Shown here in pieces: positions 8,714-17,828 of a DNA stretch of 64,000 nt. Source of the stretch: Microvirga rosea (GTDB lineage Bacteria > Pseudomonadota > Alphaproteobacteria > Rhizobiales > Beijerinckiaceae). The notes under the pieces were generated by a model. That model worked only from the letters and a program-made list of their open reading frames with translations. It did not search any database and had not been told where the DNA came from. The DNA lies in NCBI RefSeq assembly GCF_020595095.1, contig NZ_JAJDOP010000013.1, positions 1-64,000 on the forward strand. The letters run 5' to 3'. Positions within the stretch are counted from its first letter, which is position 1, and each line of letters begins with the position of its first letter. The position numbers and the translations under genes are program-made.

Positions 8714-9223
8714 ATGCATCCCGGCGAGACCACTTTGCCAGACCGACCGACGCCTCCCCTTCAAAGGCTCCTGATTGCCGTTCTGCCGGTTGCCGCGGCC
8801 GGAATTCTCGGGACGATCGCCACGACCCCCAACATCCCGACCTGGTACGCGGGCCTCGTGAAGCCGGGCTTCACGCCCCCGAACTGGCTTTTCGGCCCGG
8901 TCTGGACATTGCTCTATGCCATGATGGCCTATGCGCTCTGGCGGATTCTGTTCCTCGGCAAGGATACGCCCGGACGCGGAACGGCCGTAACGACCTTCTT
9001 CGTTCAGCTGGCCCTCAATGCCCTCTGGTCCTGGGTATTTTTCGGAGCCCACTCGCCCCTAGCCGGTCTCGCGGTGATCGCGTTTCTTCTTGTGGCGATC
9101 CTTGCGACGATCCATGCCTTTTGGCCGCTCGATCGAGCGGCGGCCCTTCTGCTGGTGCCTTATCTGGCCTGGGTCGGCTATGCGACGGCGTTGAACGCCG
9201 CCGTCTGGCGCCTCAACGGGTAG
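8714..9223 (+). CDS. tspO: TspO/MBR family tryptophan-rich sensory protein
   Basis: A 169-residue membrane protein with five helices, the TspO/peripheral benzodiazepine receptor fold. Hallmarks are WYAGLVKPGFTPPNWLFGPVW after helix 1, LNALWSWVFFGAHSPLAGL in helix 3-4, and PYLAWVGYATALNAAVWRLN at the end. TspO binds porphyrins, cholesterol and related molecules; in Rhodobacter it tunes photosynthesis and pigment gene expression, so a tetrapyrrole or redox-signalling role is likely. It is divergent from the PLP enzyme (70 bp between starts), and its stop lies 3 bases from the stop of hpt. Confidence 0.93.
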   Translation: MHPGETTLPDRPTPPLQRLLIAVLPVAAAGILGTIATTPNIPTWYAGLVKPGFTPPNWLFGPVWTLLYAMMAYALWRILFLGKDTPGRGTAVTTFFVQLALNALWSWVFFGAHSPLAGLAVIAFLLVAILATIHAFWPLDRAAALLLVPYLAWVGYATALNAAVWRLNG

Positions 9224-9226
9224 GTG

Positions 9227-9799
9227 TCACGCCTTCTGGTCGAAAAGGTCGGGATTCTTGTCGAGGTGGTCGACAACGCCGACGAACGGCAGCTGGCGAT
9301 AGGAATGGGCGACGTCCATGCCGTATCCGACCACGAAGACGTCCGGGCAGGTGAAGCCGACGAAATCCGCATCGATGGAAACGGCCCGCTTTCCTGGCTT
9401 TTCGAGAAGCACGGTCGTCATGACCCGCTTTGCCCCCCGGGCCATCAGCAGGTCCTTCGCGAAGGTCACCGTGCGTCCCGATTCGAGGATATCGTCCACG
9501 AGAAGCACGTCCCGCCCTCTGACGTCGCTTTCCACGTCGCGCAGAATGGCGACCTGCCCCGACGAGACGGTGCCGTCCAGATAGCTCGACAGGTGCACGA
9601 ACTCGACCTGCGGCTCCAATCCCGCCCGGTGCAGAGCCCGGATCAGATCCGCGGCAAACATGAAGCTGCCCTTCAGGACAGCGACAACGAGCAGGTTCTC
9701 GGGCTTCGAGGCCGCGATCTCGCGGGCGAGTTCCTCGATGCGTTTCGCGATCGTCTCCTGATCGAAAAGAACCCGGATGCGCGGCGTGCCTGTCATCAT
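9227..9799 (-). CDS. hpt: Hypoxanthine phosphoribosyltransferase
   Basis: A 190-residue purine-salvage enzyme that transfers 5-phosphoribose from PRPP to hypoxanthine (and guanine). The PRPP-binding loop VLLVDDILESGRT (around residue 97-109), the VVAVLKGSFMFAADLIR segment and the VGYGMDVAHSYRQLPFVGVV tail are diagnostic for bacterial Hpt. Two tandem ATGs occur at 9799 and 9796; longer in-frame extensions toward 9928 are Pro/Arg-rich and unlike the family. It is transcribed away from ftsE. Confidence 0.95.
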   Translation of the reverse strand: MMTGTPRIRVLFDQETIAKRIEELAREIAASKPENLLVVAVLKGSFMFAADLIRALHRAGLEPQVEFVHLSSYLDGTVSSGQVAILRDVESDVRGRDVLLVDDILESGRTVTFAKDLLMARGAKRVMTTVLLEKPGKRAVSIDADFVGFTCPDVFVVGYGMDVAHSYRQLPFVGVVDHLDKNPDLFDQKA

Positions 9800-10106
9800 T
9801 GATCCATTCAGAAAAGGGCCCTGCGGCAAGAAACCGGGACCTGGACTGTTTCTTCTTTGGTGACCATGAGGACGCGGCGAAGTCAAACGAACTTCCATGC
9901 CTGCGGCCTTAAAGTCCACCGGAAGCACGAGGGGACAGGTTCATCCGGTCCAAAAGTTCCGCTAGCATCGCCACGGCCATCGCTCGAGTTAAGGGGACCT
10001 TATGGACTTGGCTCGTAGATGTGGACCATAAGCAACGCGAATCGAAGGCATCGGCCGAAGGGGCCCGCCGCTCATCTCAAACCTCGCCAAGGATACCTGG
10101 CTGCTC
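9800..10106. promoter_or_regulatory. Divergent intergenic region, hpt/ftsE
   Basis: About 307 bases between divergent starts. It must hold both promoters, but I find no confident -35/-10 pair, terminator or RNA structure, and no convincing small gene. Confidence 0.4.
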
Positions 10107-10811
10107 GTGGAAGCTTTTTACGACAACGAATTTGCGGAGGATGCGCCTCCGGTCGTGCATTTTGAGAATGTGGGCGTGCGCTATGGCATGGGTCCCGAAG
10201 TCCTGCGCGATCTGACCTTCTCGATCGAGCCCCATTCCTTTCAGTTTCTCACGGGTCCTTCCGGCGCCGGCAAGACCACCCTCCTGCGCCTCATCCTGCT
10301 GGCCGTCAGGCCCACTCGGGGCCTGATCTCCCTTTTCGGAGAGGATGTGTCCGGCATTTCCAAGAATGCCCTGACCGATGTCCGGCGGCGGATGGGCGTG
10401 GTTTTCCAGGATTTTCGCCTCCTCGACCATCTGACGACCTATGAAAACGTGGCGCTTCCCCTGCGGGTGCAGGGGAAAGAGGAAGCGAGCTACCGGGCCG
10501 AAGTGGTCGAGCTGCTGCGCTGGGTCGGCCTCGGCGACCGGATGCACGTGCTTCCGCCGGTCCTGTCCGGCGGCGAGAAGCAACGTGCGGCGATCGCCCG
10601 GGCCCTGATCGTGCGTCCGGATCTTCTGCTGGCCGACGAGCCGACGGGTAACGTCGACCCGTCGCTGGCGCGAAGGCTTCTTCGCCTGTTCATCGAGCTC
10701 AATCGGCTCGGCACCTCGGTTGTCATCGCGACCCACGATTTCAGCCTCATGGACCAACTCGATGTGCGGCGTCTCGTGCTCGGCGACGGCCGGCTGCATA
10801 TCGACGAGTAG
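10107..10811 (+). CDS. ftsE: Cell-division ATP-binding protein FtsE
   Basis: A 234-residue ATPase of the FtsEX complex, which couples the divisome to peptidoglycan hydrolase activation. It has Walker A GPSGAGKTT (residues 50-58), Q-loop VVFQDFRLLDHLTT, signature LSGGEKQRAAIARAL and Walker B LLLADEPTGNVDP, and the FtsE-specific start HFENVGVRYGMGPEVLRDLTF. The GTG start gives about 15 extra residues (acidic, Phe/Tyr-rich) before the usual FtsE beginning, so a later start is possible. It lies 5 bp upstream of ftsX. Confidence 0.95.
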   Translation: MEAFYDNEFAEDAPPVVHFENVGVRYGMGPEVLRDLTFSIEPHSFQFLTGPSGAGKTTLLRLILLAVRPTRGLISLFGEDVSGISKNALTDVRRRMGVVFQDFRLLDHLTTYENVALPLRVQGKEEASYRAEVVELLRWVGLGDRMHVLPPVLSGGEKQRAAIARALIVRPDLLLADEPTGNVDPSLARRLLRLFIELNRLGTSVVIATHDFSLMDQLDVRRLVLGDGRLHIDE

Positions 10812-10816
10812 GCGCC

Positions 10817-11791
10817 ATGAGCGAGCTTTCCCATGCGCGCGCCTCGCGCTCCTCCGCCCCGGAAGGAGACAAGCGTCCCCTTCCCGCCTCCTTGCGCCGC
10901 AACGCCCCCCTCGTTCCGGTCGACTCCGCGGGCGGACAAGCCCTCGCGGCCGTGATCGCGATTCTCACGTTTCTGGCGGCCCTGTGCGCCGGTGGGGCGG
11001 AGCTCGTGGCATCGAGCTCGACCCAATGGCGTTCGGACATCGCCCGGGAAGTTACGATCCAGATCCGGCCGAACCCGCAACGCTCGATCGAGGACGATGT
11101 GGCGCGGGCCGTGGCGCTCGCGCGTCAGACCCCGGGCGTCGAGGAAACCCAGGCCTTCTCGAAAGCGGAATCCGAGCGTCTTCTGGAGCCGTGGCTGGGA
11201 ACGGGGCTCGACTTCAACGACCTGCCGGTTCCGCGCCTGATCGTCCTCAAGCTTCAGGCCGAGGCCAAACCCGATTTCACCAAGCTCAGACAGGCTCTTC
11301 GCGATCAGATTCCCGGAGCAAGCCTCGACGATCACGCCCTTTGGGTTTCGCGTCTCTCGACCATGGCCAACACCATCATCGGCGTCGGGGTCATTCTGGT
11401 TGCCCTCGTTCTGCTGGCGGCAGGGCTCGCGGTCACCTTTGCGACACGGGGCGCCATGGCGGGCAACCGCGAAGTGGTCGATGTGCTGCATTTCGTGGGA
11501 GCCAGCGACGATTTCATCGCCAGGGAGTTCCAGCGCCGGTTCTTCAAGCTCGGTCTCAGAGGCAGTATGGTCGGGGCCGGGGCAGCCCTGGCGATGACCG
11601 TCACGTTGGGGTTCGTCACCCGGTCCTGGCGGGCGAGCCCGGCGGGCGATCAGCTGGAAGCGCTCTTCGGATCGTTCAGCATCGGCTGGCGCGGCTATGC
11701 GGTGGTGATCCTGATCGCCCTGGCCGTGGCCTTGATCACAGGAATCGTCTCACGTTTGACTGTGAGACGATTCCTTAACGGAAATGGTTGA
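10817..11791 (+). CDS. ftsX: Cell-division permease-like protein FtsX
   Basis: A 324-residue inner-membrane partner of FtsE. The layout is typical: a cytoplasmic Arg/Pro-rich N-terminus (to about 40), helix 1 (ALAAVIAILTFLAALCAGGA), a periplasmic domain (about 65-175) that recruits amidase activators, then three helices (IIGVGVILVALVLLAAGLAV; MVGAGAALAMTVTLGFV; YAVVILIALAVALITGIV). The FtsX cytoplasmic loop motif EVVDVLHFVGASDDFIAREFQ is present. Alphaproteobacterial FtsX is short and divergent; the ftsE neighbour makes the call secure. Confidence 0.92.
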   Translation: MSELSHARASRSSAPEGDKRPLPASLRRNAPLVPVDSAGGQALAAVIAILTFLAALCAGGAELVASSSTQWRSDIAREVTIQIRPNPQRSIEDDVARAVALARQTPGVEETQAFSKAESERLLEPWLGTGLDFNDLPVPRLIVLKLQAEAKPDFTKLRQALRDQIPGASLDDHALWVSRLSTMANTIIGVGVILVALVLLAAGLAVTFATRGAMAGNREVVDVLHFVGASDDFIAREFQRRFFKLGLRGSMVGAGAALAMTVTLGFVTRSWRASPAGDQLEALFGSFSIGWRGYAVVILIALAVALITGIVSRLTVRRFLNGNG

Positions 11792-11854
11792 TATTTCCCG
11801 GTGGTCAAAAGGATTGCCTCTCCATTGCCGCATTCTGCCGTATCTTCCGCCGAG

Positions 11855-12631
11855 ATGACCTCGCAAACGCAGAACCTGGCGCTTACCAACGCCATGAACA
11901 CGACAGAGGCCTTGGGTTGGGGCTGGACGATGTCAGGCTCGCCTTCTCTGCCGGCGACGCGATCCCTCAGAAACCGTATGTTCCGAGTGGGTCTGGTGGC
12001 GGCCTTTGCGGGCTTTTTCCTCCTGTTCACCGGTTTTCTCGTTTTCGTCTATTCCCTCGATCGTTTCGAGCAAAAGCCCGAAACGCGCGCGGACGGCATC
12101 GTCGCCATGACCGGGGGAGCCCAACGCATCGGGGACGCCATCGATCTGCTTGCGCAAGGCTATGCGAAGCGGCTTCTGATTTCCGGGGTCAATGAAAAGA
12201 CGAGCCGGGACGAGATTTTCCGCCTCAACCCGGGACAGCGGCGTTTGTTCGATTGCTGCGTCGATCTGGATTACCGGGCGCGGAACACCATCGGCAATGC
12301 GATCGAGACCCGCCGCTGGGCCGAACAGCACCAGTTCGACGCCCTGATCGTCGTCACGTCGAATTACCACATGCCGCGCACGCTCGTGGAGCTCGATCAC
12401 GCTCTCCCGAACCTGCAGAAGATCCCCTATCCGGTTGCGGCAACGATCGATCCTCACGATTGGTGGCACAATCCCGCGACCGCCAAGGTGATCTTCTCCG
12501 AATATCTCAAGTTCCTCATCGTCTGGGTTCGGACCCGTTTCGAGAAGGATCCCGAGCATTCCTCGGCGGCGAAGATCTTGAGCGGAGGACGTCCCATCCA
12601 GCACGTCTCTGCCGGGCCGCTGTGGCGCTAA
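11855..12631 (+). CDS. YdcF-like (DUF218) membrane-anchored protein
   Basis: About 258 residues if the ATG at 11855 is used; a GTG at 11801 and ATGs at 11894 and later are alternatives, none with a strong ribosome site. After a variable N-terminus comes one membrane helix (VGLVAAFAGFFLLFTGFLVFVYSL) and a DUF218 domain with the family's hallmarks GIVAMTGGAQRIGDAIDLLAQG, RLLISGVN, DLDYRARNTIGNAIET and VVTSNYHMPRTLVEL. DUF218 proteins (ElyC, SanA, YdcF) are linked to envelope and peptidoglycan maturation. Its place after ftsEX is conserved in Hyphomicrobiales and fits an envelope role. Confidence 0.85.
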   Translation: MTSQTQNLALTNAMNTTEALGWGWTMSGSPSLPATRSLRNRMFRVGLVAAFAGFFLLFTGFLVFVYSLDRFEQKPETRADGIVAMTGGAQRIGDAIDLLAQGYAKRLLISGVNEKTSRDEIFRLNPGQRRLFDCCVDLDYRARNTIGNAIETRRWAEQHQFDALIVVTSNYHMPRTLVELDHALPNLQKIPYPVAATIDPHDWWHNPATAKVIFSEYLKFLIVWVRTRFEKDPEHSSAAKILSGGRPIQHVSAGPLWR

Positions 12632-12691
12632 GGCGCCGCCTCCACTTTTACCTTGTGGCGCCCGCCGGATCGTGGCTTAGAGTGACGGCCT

Positions 12692-12716
12692 GCGGGGTAT
12701 CTGGCCCCGCTTTTTT
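12692..12716 (+). terminator. Rho-independent terminator between ydcF-like gene and plsC
   Basis: GCGGGG (12692-12697), 7-base loop, CCCCGC (12705-12710), then TTTTTT (12711-12716). It ends only 9 bases before the plsC ATG, so plsC read-through from ftsEX would be attenuated. Confidence 0.8.
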
Positions 12717-12725
12717 GTCCTCGCC

Positions 12726-13490
12726 ATGCTGATTCTCCGGTCCCTGCTGTTCAACATCGCCTTTTACGTGAACATCATCCTCTGGATGCTCATGTTGCTG
12801 CCGACCTTCGCCATGCCCCGGCGGGCCTTCATGCGCGGTGCGCAGGCATGGGCACGGTCGTCCCTGTGGCTTTTGCGCGTGATCGCCGGAATTCGGGTCG
12901 AGATCCAAGGCCGCGAAAGGATCCCGCCGGGCGGGCTTCTGGTCGCCGCCAAGCATCAATCCCTGTGGGAGACCTTCGCGCTCCTGCCTCTTTTCGAAGA
13001 TCCCACCTTTATCTTGAAGCAGGAACTCATGTGGATTCCGTTCTTCGGCTGGTATGCGCGGAAGGCCGATTGCGTTCCTGTGAACCGCAAGGCGGGCTCC
13101 ATGGCCCTCATCAAGATGATGACGCGAGCGCGGGAGGAAGTCGTCGAGGGCCGCCAGATCGTGATCTTCCCCGAAGGCACCAGGCGTCCGCCCGGTGCCC
13201 CTCCGGCCTACAAGTTCGGCGTTTCCCACCTTTATGTGAACCTGGGGGTCGCCTGCCTGCCTATTGCCCTCAACTCAGGTCTTTTCTGGCCGCGACGCCA
13301 GTTCATCCGGCGGCCCGGCACCATCCGTGTCGAGATCCTGGAGCCGATCGCGCCGGGGCTTCCCCGGGATGAGTTCTTCAGGCAGATGCAGCATGCCATC
13401 GAGAGCGCCTCGGAGCGCTTGGTCGCCGAAGGACGGCGGGAGTTGGGGCTGCCGGCGGACAGACCTGCGACAAACTTGACCAACGCCTGA
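12726..13490 (+). CDS. plsC: 1-acyl-sn-glycerol-3-phosphate acyltransferase
   Basis: A 254-residue membrane acyltransferase that makes phosphatidic acid from lysophosphatidic acid. An N-terminal hydrophobic helix (FNIAFYVNIILWMLMLLP) is followed by motif I KHQSLWET, where the classical H-X4-D reads H-X4-E, a variant common in alphaproteobacterial PlsC. Motif II (VNRKAGSMALIKMM) and motif III FPEGTRRPPGAPP are intact, followed by VACLPIALNSGLFWPRR. It is part of the ftsEX neighbourhood, but a terminator sits just upstream. Confidence 0.9.
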   Translation: MLILRSLLFNIAFYVNIILWMLMLLPTFAMPRRAFMRGAQAWARSSLWLLRVIAGIRVEIQGRERIPPGGLLVAAKHQSLWETFALLPLFEDPTFILKQELMWIPFFGWYARKADCVPVNRKAGSMALIKMMTRAREEVVEGRQIVIFPEGTRRPPGAPPAYKFGVSHLYVNLGVACLPIALNSGLFWPRRQFIRRPGTIRVEILEPIAPGLPRDEFFRQMQHAIESASERLVAEGRRELGLPADRPATNLTNA

Positions 13491-13513
13491 CGTCACAAGG
13501 ATTTGAAGGATTC

Positions 13514-13542
13514 TTGACGGTGCCGGTTCCGGTTCTTATCTT
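13514..13542 (+). promoter_or_regulatory. Sigma-70-type promoter with start point at the ATG
   Basis: TTGACG (13514-13519), 17-base spacer, TATCTT (13537-13542). The predicted transcription start is about 13549, essentially at the ATG of the next gene (13551), so the mRNA would be almost leaderless. Confidence 0.6.
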
Positions 13543-13550
13543 AAGAACAA

Positions 13551-13988
13551 ATGGCGAACAAACGAACCATAGCATGGTCGATGGCCATGCGGGATCTCCG
13601 CAATGAACGAGCCCGGAGAGCAGGCGTGCGCGAGGAGCGTCTCAGAGCGACGGCAGGCCTGCGGTCATCCGAAACGTTGAGCTCCTGGCGGGGCCGCTCC
13701 GGCCGGCGCTACATCGTCGGGGTCCATCCTCTCATCGAGGCGGAGGTTTTCGAGGTCACCACGGATGCGGTGATTCTTGCGGTAAAGCGGGACGAGGCCG
13801 GGACGGCCCATGTGATCGACATCGCCACCGCCAGCTCCTATCCCGGCGAACAGGCCCGGGCGCGGTGGATGGCGGAGGTGCAGAATCGCGGCGCCAACGA
13901 GATGCACGTTCACCGCTTGGCCCATGACGAGCGGGAGCGGAAAGCCGTGGTCGAAGATCTGCGCGAGGATAATGCTTCGGCGCCTTAA
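13551..13988 (+). CDS. Hypothetical protein, lineage-restricted
   Basis: A 145-residue soluble protein that I do not recognise. The N-terminal 45 residues are strongly basic (Arg-rich helix), the middle (residues 50-95) looks like a small beta domain (RYIVGVHPLIEAEVFEVTTD, AVILAVKRDEAGTAHVIDI), and the C-terminus is charged. There is no signal peptide or Cys motif. No ribosome site is visible: the ATG follows the predicted -10 box by 8 bases. Its stop shares TTAA with the stop of the convergent chaC gene. Confidence 0.65.
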   Translation: MANKRTIAWSMAMRDLRNERARRAGVREERLRATAGLRSSETLSSWRGRSGRRYIVGVHPLIEAEVFEVTTDAVILAVKRDEAGTAHVIDIATASSYPGEQARARWMAEVQNRGANEMHVHRLAHDERERKAVVEDLREDNASAP

Positions 13989-14509
13989 GCGACCGCCTCG
14001 GTCAGCCGCTCTAACAGGGGGTCGTGGACTCCCATCCCGAGCAGGTGTTCATAGGTCGACCGGACATAGTCGGGATTGCGGCCTGAAATGCCCTCGCCAT
14101 GCCGAACCAGCGCGACGATGTCATCGAAGGACAGGCGGCCCGCGTACTGGTTATGCTTTCGGTCGGCGATATAGGTCAAAGCTTCGACTTTGCGGCCGTC
14201 CTCCAGGCGCACCGGCAGACGCCTTTCCAGGTAGACCGCCGTCGCCTGCTCGCGCTCCCGCAGATAATGGATCGTGGCGTCCGCCTCCTCAGGAGCAACC
14301 TTGAACGCCACCCCGTGACAGCGTCCACCCCTGTCGAGCCCGAGCACCAGACCTGGACGCTCGGGTGTGCCGCGATGGACGTGAGAGAAGACGCAAAGGG
14401 AACGATGGTAGCCATAGAGCCGGGCATGATGCCGCTCCATGAACGGAAACCCCGGCCGCCACATGAGCGAACCGTACCCGAAAACCCATAATGCGCTGGC
14501 GTCCTGCAT
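13985..14509 (-). CDS. chaC: ChaC-type gamma-glutamylcyclotransferase
   Basis: A 174-residue enzyme that degrades glutathione to 5-oxoproline and Cys-Gly. The substrate-binding motif WVFGYGSLMWRPGF opens the protein, followed by RLYGYHRSLCVFSHVHRGTPERPGLVLGL and the helix containing the general-base Glu (YLREREQ). The core barrel ends with DIVALVRHGEGISGRNPDYV. Length matches bacterial ChaC proteins. It is convergent with the hypothetical gene and divergent from the DUF2125 gene. Confidence 0.9.
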   Translation of the reverse strand: MQDASALWVFGYGSLMWRPGFPFMERHHARLYGYHRSLCVFSHVHRGTPERPGLVLGLDRGGRCHGVAFKVAPEEADATIHYLREREQATAVYLERRLPVRLEDGRKVEALTYIADRKHNQYAGRLSFDDIVALVRHGEGISGRNPDYVRSTYEHLLGMGVHDPLLERLTEAVA

Positions 14510-14690
14510 TTCGACCGATATGCCCGAACCTTGCCCGGATCGGGCACTAGAACTGGAGCCGCATCAGGGATCGGTTTTGCCTCTGGTCCCGCTCTCCCTT
14601 ATGGAAGCCTGTGGACCGCCAAAACCGTCAATCCAGATGGCGATCCCTGCGCTAGCAGTTACACGGAAGCGACACAATAGGAGACCCGCA

Positions 14691-15734
14691 ATGGGCAAGG
14701 CCGCCGCAGAGAATGCCCGCTCCAGCCGCTTCTGGCTCTATACCCCGTTCGCCCTTCTGCTTCTGGTGGCGATCGCCTGGAGCATCGGATGGTTCGTCAT
14801 CCGTAGCAGGACCACAGAGTCCATCGACACCTGGTTCGGTCTGGAGGCGAAGGCCGGCCGGCAATGGACCTGCCAGGATCGAACCGTTCGCGGTTTCCCG
14901 TTCCGGATCGAGGTCACCTGCGGCTCCCTCGGGCTGACCCATGGAACGGTGAACGCCTCGTTCGGGCGGGTCGAGTCGGTGGCACAGGTGTATCAGCCCC
15001 GGTTCATCATCACGGAAATCGAGGGGCCCTTGCGCCTGACCGACGGCAGATCGACCCTGGAAGGCCGCTGGGACCTTCTCCAGACCAGCGTTCATGCGAG
15101 CGCCACGGGCCTCCAGCGCCTCTCGGCCGTCGCCAACAACCCCACCTTCACGGTCACGGGCCTGACCCCCGATCCGATCGTGCTCAAGAACAAGGAAACG
15201 GAATTTCACCTGCGTCCGGATCCCTCGCGCGGACAGGAACAAGCCTACGACGTGGCCCTGTCCCTGGAGAAGGCCCAGGTCCCGGCCCTCGATAGCCTGC
15301 TCGGCGGCTCGGAACCGACCGACCTGCGGGCGGATCTCACGATCACCCAGGCAGAGGGATTTCGTGGACGGCCGATCGCGGAGGAGCTGGAGCGCTGGCG
15401 CAGCGACGGCGGGCGGCTCGCGGTTGAAATGCTGGCTCTGAGCAAAGGCACGCGCCGGGTCGAAGCGAAGGGTGAGCTTGGCCTCGACCCGGAGCACCGC
15501 CCCTCGGGCATGCTCAATGTCTCGGCCTCCGGCCTGGACGGTCTTCTCGGAGCCCTCACGGGCAACCGCTCCGGCGGAGCGCTGCTGGGAGCGCTCCTCG
15601 GCCAAGGCCGCCGAAACAATGCCGGGACCGATCAGCCGGCCCTGACTCCGCTGCCCCCCTTGCGCTTCGACAACGGTTTTCTGGCGCTTGGCCCCTTCGT
15701 GATCCCGAGCGTCAAGCTGCCGGCGATCTACTGA
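14691..15734 (+). CDS. DUF2125 family membrane-anchored protein
   Basis: A 347-residue protein with start at 14691, supported by AGGAGA at 14679-14684. One N-terminal helix (FWLYTPFALLLLVAIAWSIGWF) anchors a large periplasmic domain. The DUF2125 signature appears right after it: GRQWTCQDRTVRGFPFRIEVTCGSL, with two conserved Cys, then beta-rich repeats to about residue 300 and a Gly/Leu-rich segment. The family is confined mainly to alphaproteobacteria and has no assigned biochemistry; the beta-rich, lipid-side position suggests an envelope role (inference). Its stop overlaps the tyrC stop tail-to-tail by 7 bases. Confidence 0.88.
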   Translation: MGKAAAENARSSRFWLYTPFALLLLVAIAWSIGWFVIRSRTTESIDTWFGLEAKAGRQWTCQDRTVRGFPFRIEVTCGSLGLTHGTVNASFGRVESVAQVYQPRFIITEIEGPLRLTDGRSTLEGRWDLLQTSVHASATGLQRLSAVANNPTFTVTGLTPDPIVLKNKETEFHLRPDPSRGQEQAYDVALSLEKAQVPALDSLLGGSEPTDLRADLTITQAEGFRGRPIAEELERWRSDGGRLAVEMLALSKGTRRVEAKGELGLDPEHRPSGMLNVSASGLDGLLGALTGNRSGGALLGALLGQGRRNNAGTDQPALTPLPPLRFDNGFLALGPFVIPSVKLPAIY

Positions 15735-16675
15735 CCGTCGCGCCGGCGTCCGAAATCGGGCTCCGGCGTTTCCTGCCCGACGGAAATGATGCCCCGGCGA
15801 ATCGCGCGGGTCCGGGTAAACAGATCGAAAAGCTTGTCTCCCTCGCCCCAGCGTATGGCGCGGGCCAGGAGCGCGATGTCCTCGTTCAGACGCCCCAGCA
15901 TCTCGAGCACGGCTTCCTTGTTGTGCAGGAAGACGTCCCGCCACATGGTCGGGTCGGACGCGGCAATGCGGGTAAAGTCACGGAAGCCGCCGGCCGAGAA
16001 CTTGATCACTTCCGATTGGGTGACCGTTTCGAGATCGGCCGCCGTCCCGACGATATTGTAGGCGATGAGATGCGGCACATGGCTCGTGATCGCCAGCACG
16101 AGGTCATGGTGCTGTGCCGTCATGACCTCGACGTTCGACCCCATGGCCGACCAGAACTCCCGGACGCGCTCGACGGCACCGTCCGGGGTGTTCTCCGGCG
16201 GGGTCAGAATGCACCAGCGATTGAAGAACAGCGTCGCGAAGCCCGCATCGGGCCCTGAATGCTCCGTCCCTGCGACGGGATGCGCGGGGACGAAGGACAC
16301 GTCCTCCGGCAGATGAGGCTGAACCTGGGCGATCACGGAGCCCTTCACCGAGCCGACGTCCGACAGGATGGCTCCCGGCTTCAGGCTCTTCGCAATAACG
16401 GCGGCCACCGCCCCGCAGGCACCCACCGGCACGCACAGAATCACCAGATCGGCGCCGGTCACGCCGGCTGCGGCATCGGATGTCGCATCGTCGGCAAAGC
16501 CCAGCTCCCTGACGCGCGCGACGACGTTTTCATCGCGGTCGACCGCCACGATGGTGCGCGCAAGGTTCAGATGGCGGACGGCGCGGGCGATGGAGGAGCC
16601 GATCAGGCCGATGCCGATCAGCGCCACCCGGTCGAAGAGGGGCGTTTCACGCGGCGGACCAAGACGCTCAGGCAT
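15728..16675 (-). CDS. tyrC: Prephenate/arogenate dehydrogenase
   Basis: A 315-residue NAD(P)-dependent enzyme of tyrosine synthesis, oxidatively decarboxylating prephenate or arogenate. The Rossmann motif [16 protein letters not shown] is near residue 18-33, with [12 protein letters not shown] and [13 protein letters not shown] following. [18 protein letters not shown] carries the catalytic His, and the helical dimerisation domain includes [22 protein letters not shown] and [27 protein letters not shown]. There is no ACT or mutase domain, as expected for the alphaproteobacterial type. It overlaps hisC by 8 bases and is third in the chorismate mutase-hisC-tyrC run. Confidence 0.93.
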   Translation of the reverse strand: MPERLGPPRETPLFDRVALIGIGLIGSSIARAVRHLNLARTIVAVDRDENVVARVRELGFADDATSDAAAGVTGADLVILCVPVGACGAVAAVIAKSLKPGAILSDVGSVKGSVIAQVQPHLPEDVSFVPAHPVAGTEHSGPDAGFATLFFNRWCILTPPENTPDGAVERVREFWSAMGSNVEVMTAQHHDLVLAITSHVPHLIAYNIVGTAADLETVTQSEVIKFSAGGFRDFTRIAASDPTMWRDVFLHNKEAVLEMLGRLNEDIALLARAIRWGEGDKLFDLFTRTRAIRRGIISVGQETPEPDFGRRRDGQ

Positions 16676-17771
16676 GGTCGCCCTGCCCCAGGAATTCGCG
16701 CAAGGTCTCGACCACCAGCCGGTTTGCTTCTTCGTCGCCGATGGTCAGCCGAAGGGCATGGGGCAGCCCATAGGCATCGATCCGGCGCAGGATCAGGCCA
16801 CGGCTCGTGAGGAACGCATCGGCATCCTTGGCCGTCCGGCCATCCTGCTGAGGAAAGTGAACCAGGAGGAAATTGCCGACGCTGGGGGTGACCGTCAGGC
16901 CCAGGGCTTCGAGCTCCCGCGTCAGCCACGCGAGCCACGTTTCGTTGTGCTCGATGGCTCGTGCGATATGCGCATCGTCCTGGATCGCCGCGACGCCCGC
17001 CGCCATGGCCGGCCCGTTGACGTTGAAGGGGCCCCGGATCCGGTTGACCGCATCGATGATGTGAGCCGGCGCCACCATCCAGCCGATGCGCAGATTGGCC
17101 AGGCCGTAGATTTTCGAGAACGTCCGGGTCATCACGACGTTTTCGGCCGTCGCGACGAGCTCCAGGCCCGCCTCGTAGTCGTTCCGGCGCACATATTCCG
17201 CATAGGCGGCGTCGAGCACCAGCACCACGTGGGAGGGCAGGCCCGCATGCAGCCGCTTCACCTCGTCGAAAGGCAGGTAGGTGCCGGTCGGGTTGTTCGG
17301 GTTGGCGAGAAAGACGATCTTGGTCTTCGGAGTCACCTGAGCGAGGATCGCATCGACATCCGCGCGGTAGTCCTTTTCCTTCGCCACCACGGGAACGCCG
17401 CCGGCGGCCAGAATGGCGATGCGGTACACCAGGAAGCCGTGCTCGCTGAAGATGCCCTCGTCTCCCGGCCCCACATAGGTGCTCGTGATCAGGGACAAGA
17501 GCTCGTCCGAGCCGGATCCGCAAATGATCCGATGGGGATCGAGGCCGTACTTTGCGCCAATCGCCTCCCGCAGCTGCGTTGCCGTTCCATCGGGATAAAG
17601 CTCGAGGTGATCGAAGCTGCGAAGGGCTTCGATGGCCTTCTGCGACGGTCCGAGGGGCGTTTCATTGGACGAGAGCTTGTGGATCTTCGCCACCCCCGAG
17701 GCCTTGCTCTTGCCGGGCACATAGGCATCGATCTTCATGACACCTGGACGGGGTTCGGGACGGGCGGGCAT
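16668..17771 (-). CDS. hisC: Histidinol-phosphate aminotransferase (also probable aromatic aminotransferase)
   Basis: A 367-residue PLP enzyme. Key sites are [12 protein letters not shown] near the start, [25 protein letters not shown], the Asp of [10 protein letters not shown] and the Schiff-base Lys at residue 220 in [23 protein letters not shown] upstream supports the start at 17771. Its operon position between chorismate mutase and tyrC is typical of the alphaproteobacterial paralogue that also transaminates aromatic keto acids, so in vivo it may serve Tyr/Phe as well as His (inference from context). Confidence 0.93.
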   Translation of the reverse strand: MPARPEPRPGVMKIDAYVPGKSKASGVAKIHKLSSNETPLGPSQKAIEALRSFDHLELYPDGTATQLREAIGAKYGLDPHRIICGSGSDELLSLITSTYVGPGDEGIFSEHGFLVYRIAILAAGGVPVVAKEKDYRADVDAILAQVTPKTKIVFLANPNNPTGTYLPFDEVKRLHAGLPSHVVLVLDAAYAEYVRRNDYEAGLELVATAENVVMTRTFSKIYGLANLRIGWMVAPAHIIDAVNRIRGPFNVNGPAMAAGVAAIQDDAHIARAIEHNETWLAWLTRELEALGLTVTPSVGNFLLVHFPQQDGRTAKDADAFLTSRGLILRRIDAYGLPHALRLTIGDEEANRLVVETLREFLGQGDHA

Positions 17772-17828
17772 GGGACGCTTTCCTAGAGGGGAATGGTTGT
17801 CGGGTCTGGCTCTAGCGCAGCTTTGCGA

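Noticed and set aside
14652..15944. 430-residue minus-strand open frame opposite DUF2125
   Set aside because: Low-complexity Arg/Gly/Gln sequence; the DUF2125 gene on the other strand has a ribosome site, signal anchor and family motif.
16368..17786. 472-residue plus-strand open frame opposite hisC/tyrC
   Set aside because: Shadow of two conserved enzymes; no domain or ribosome site.
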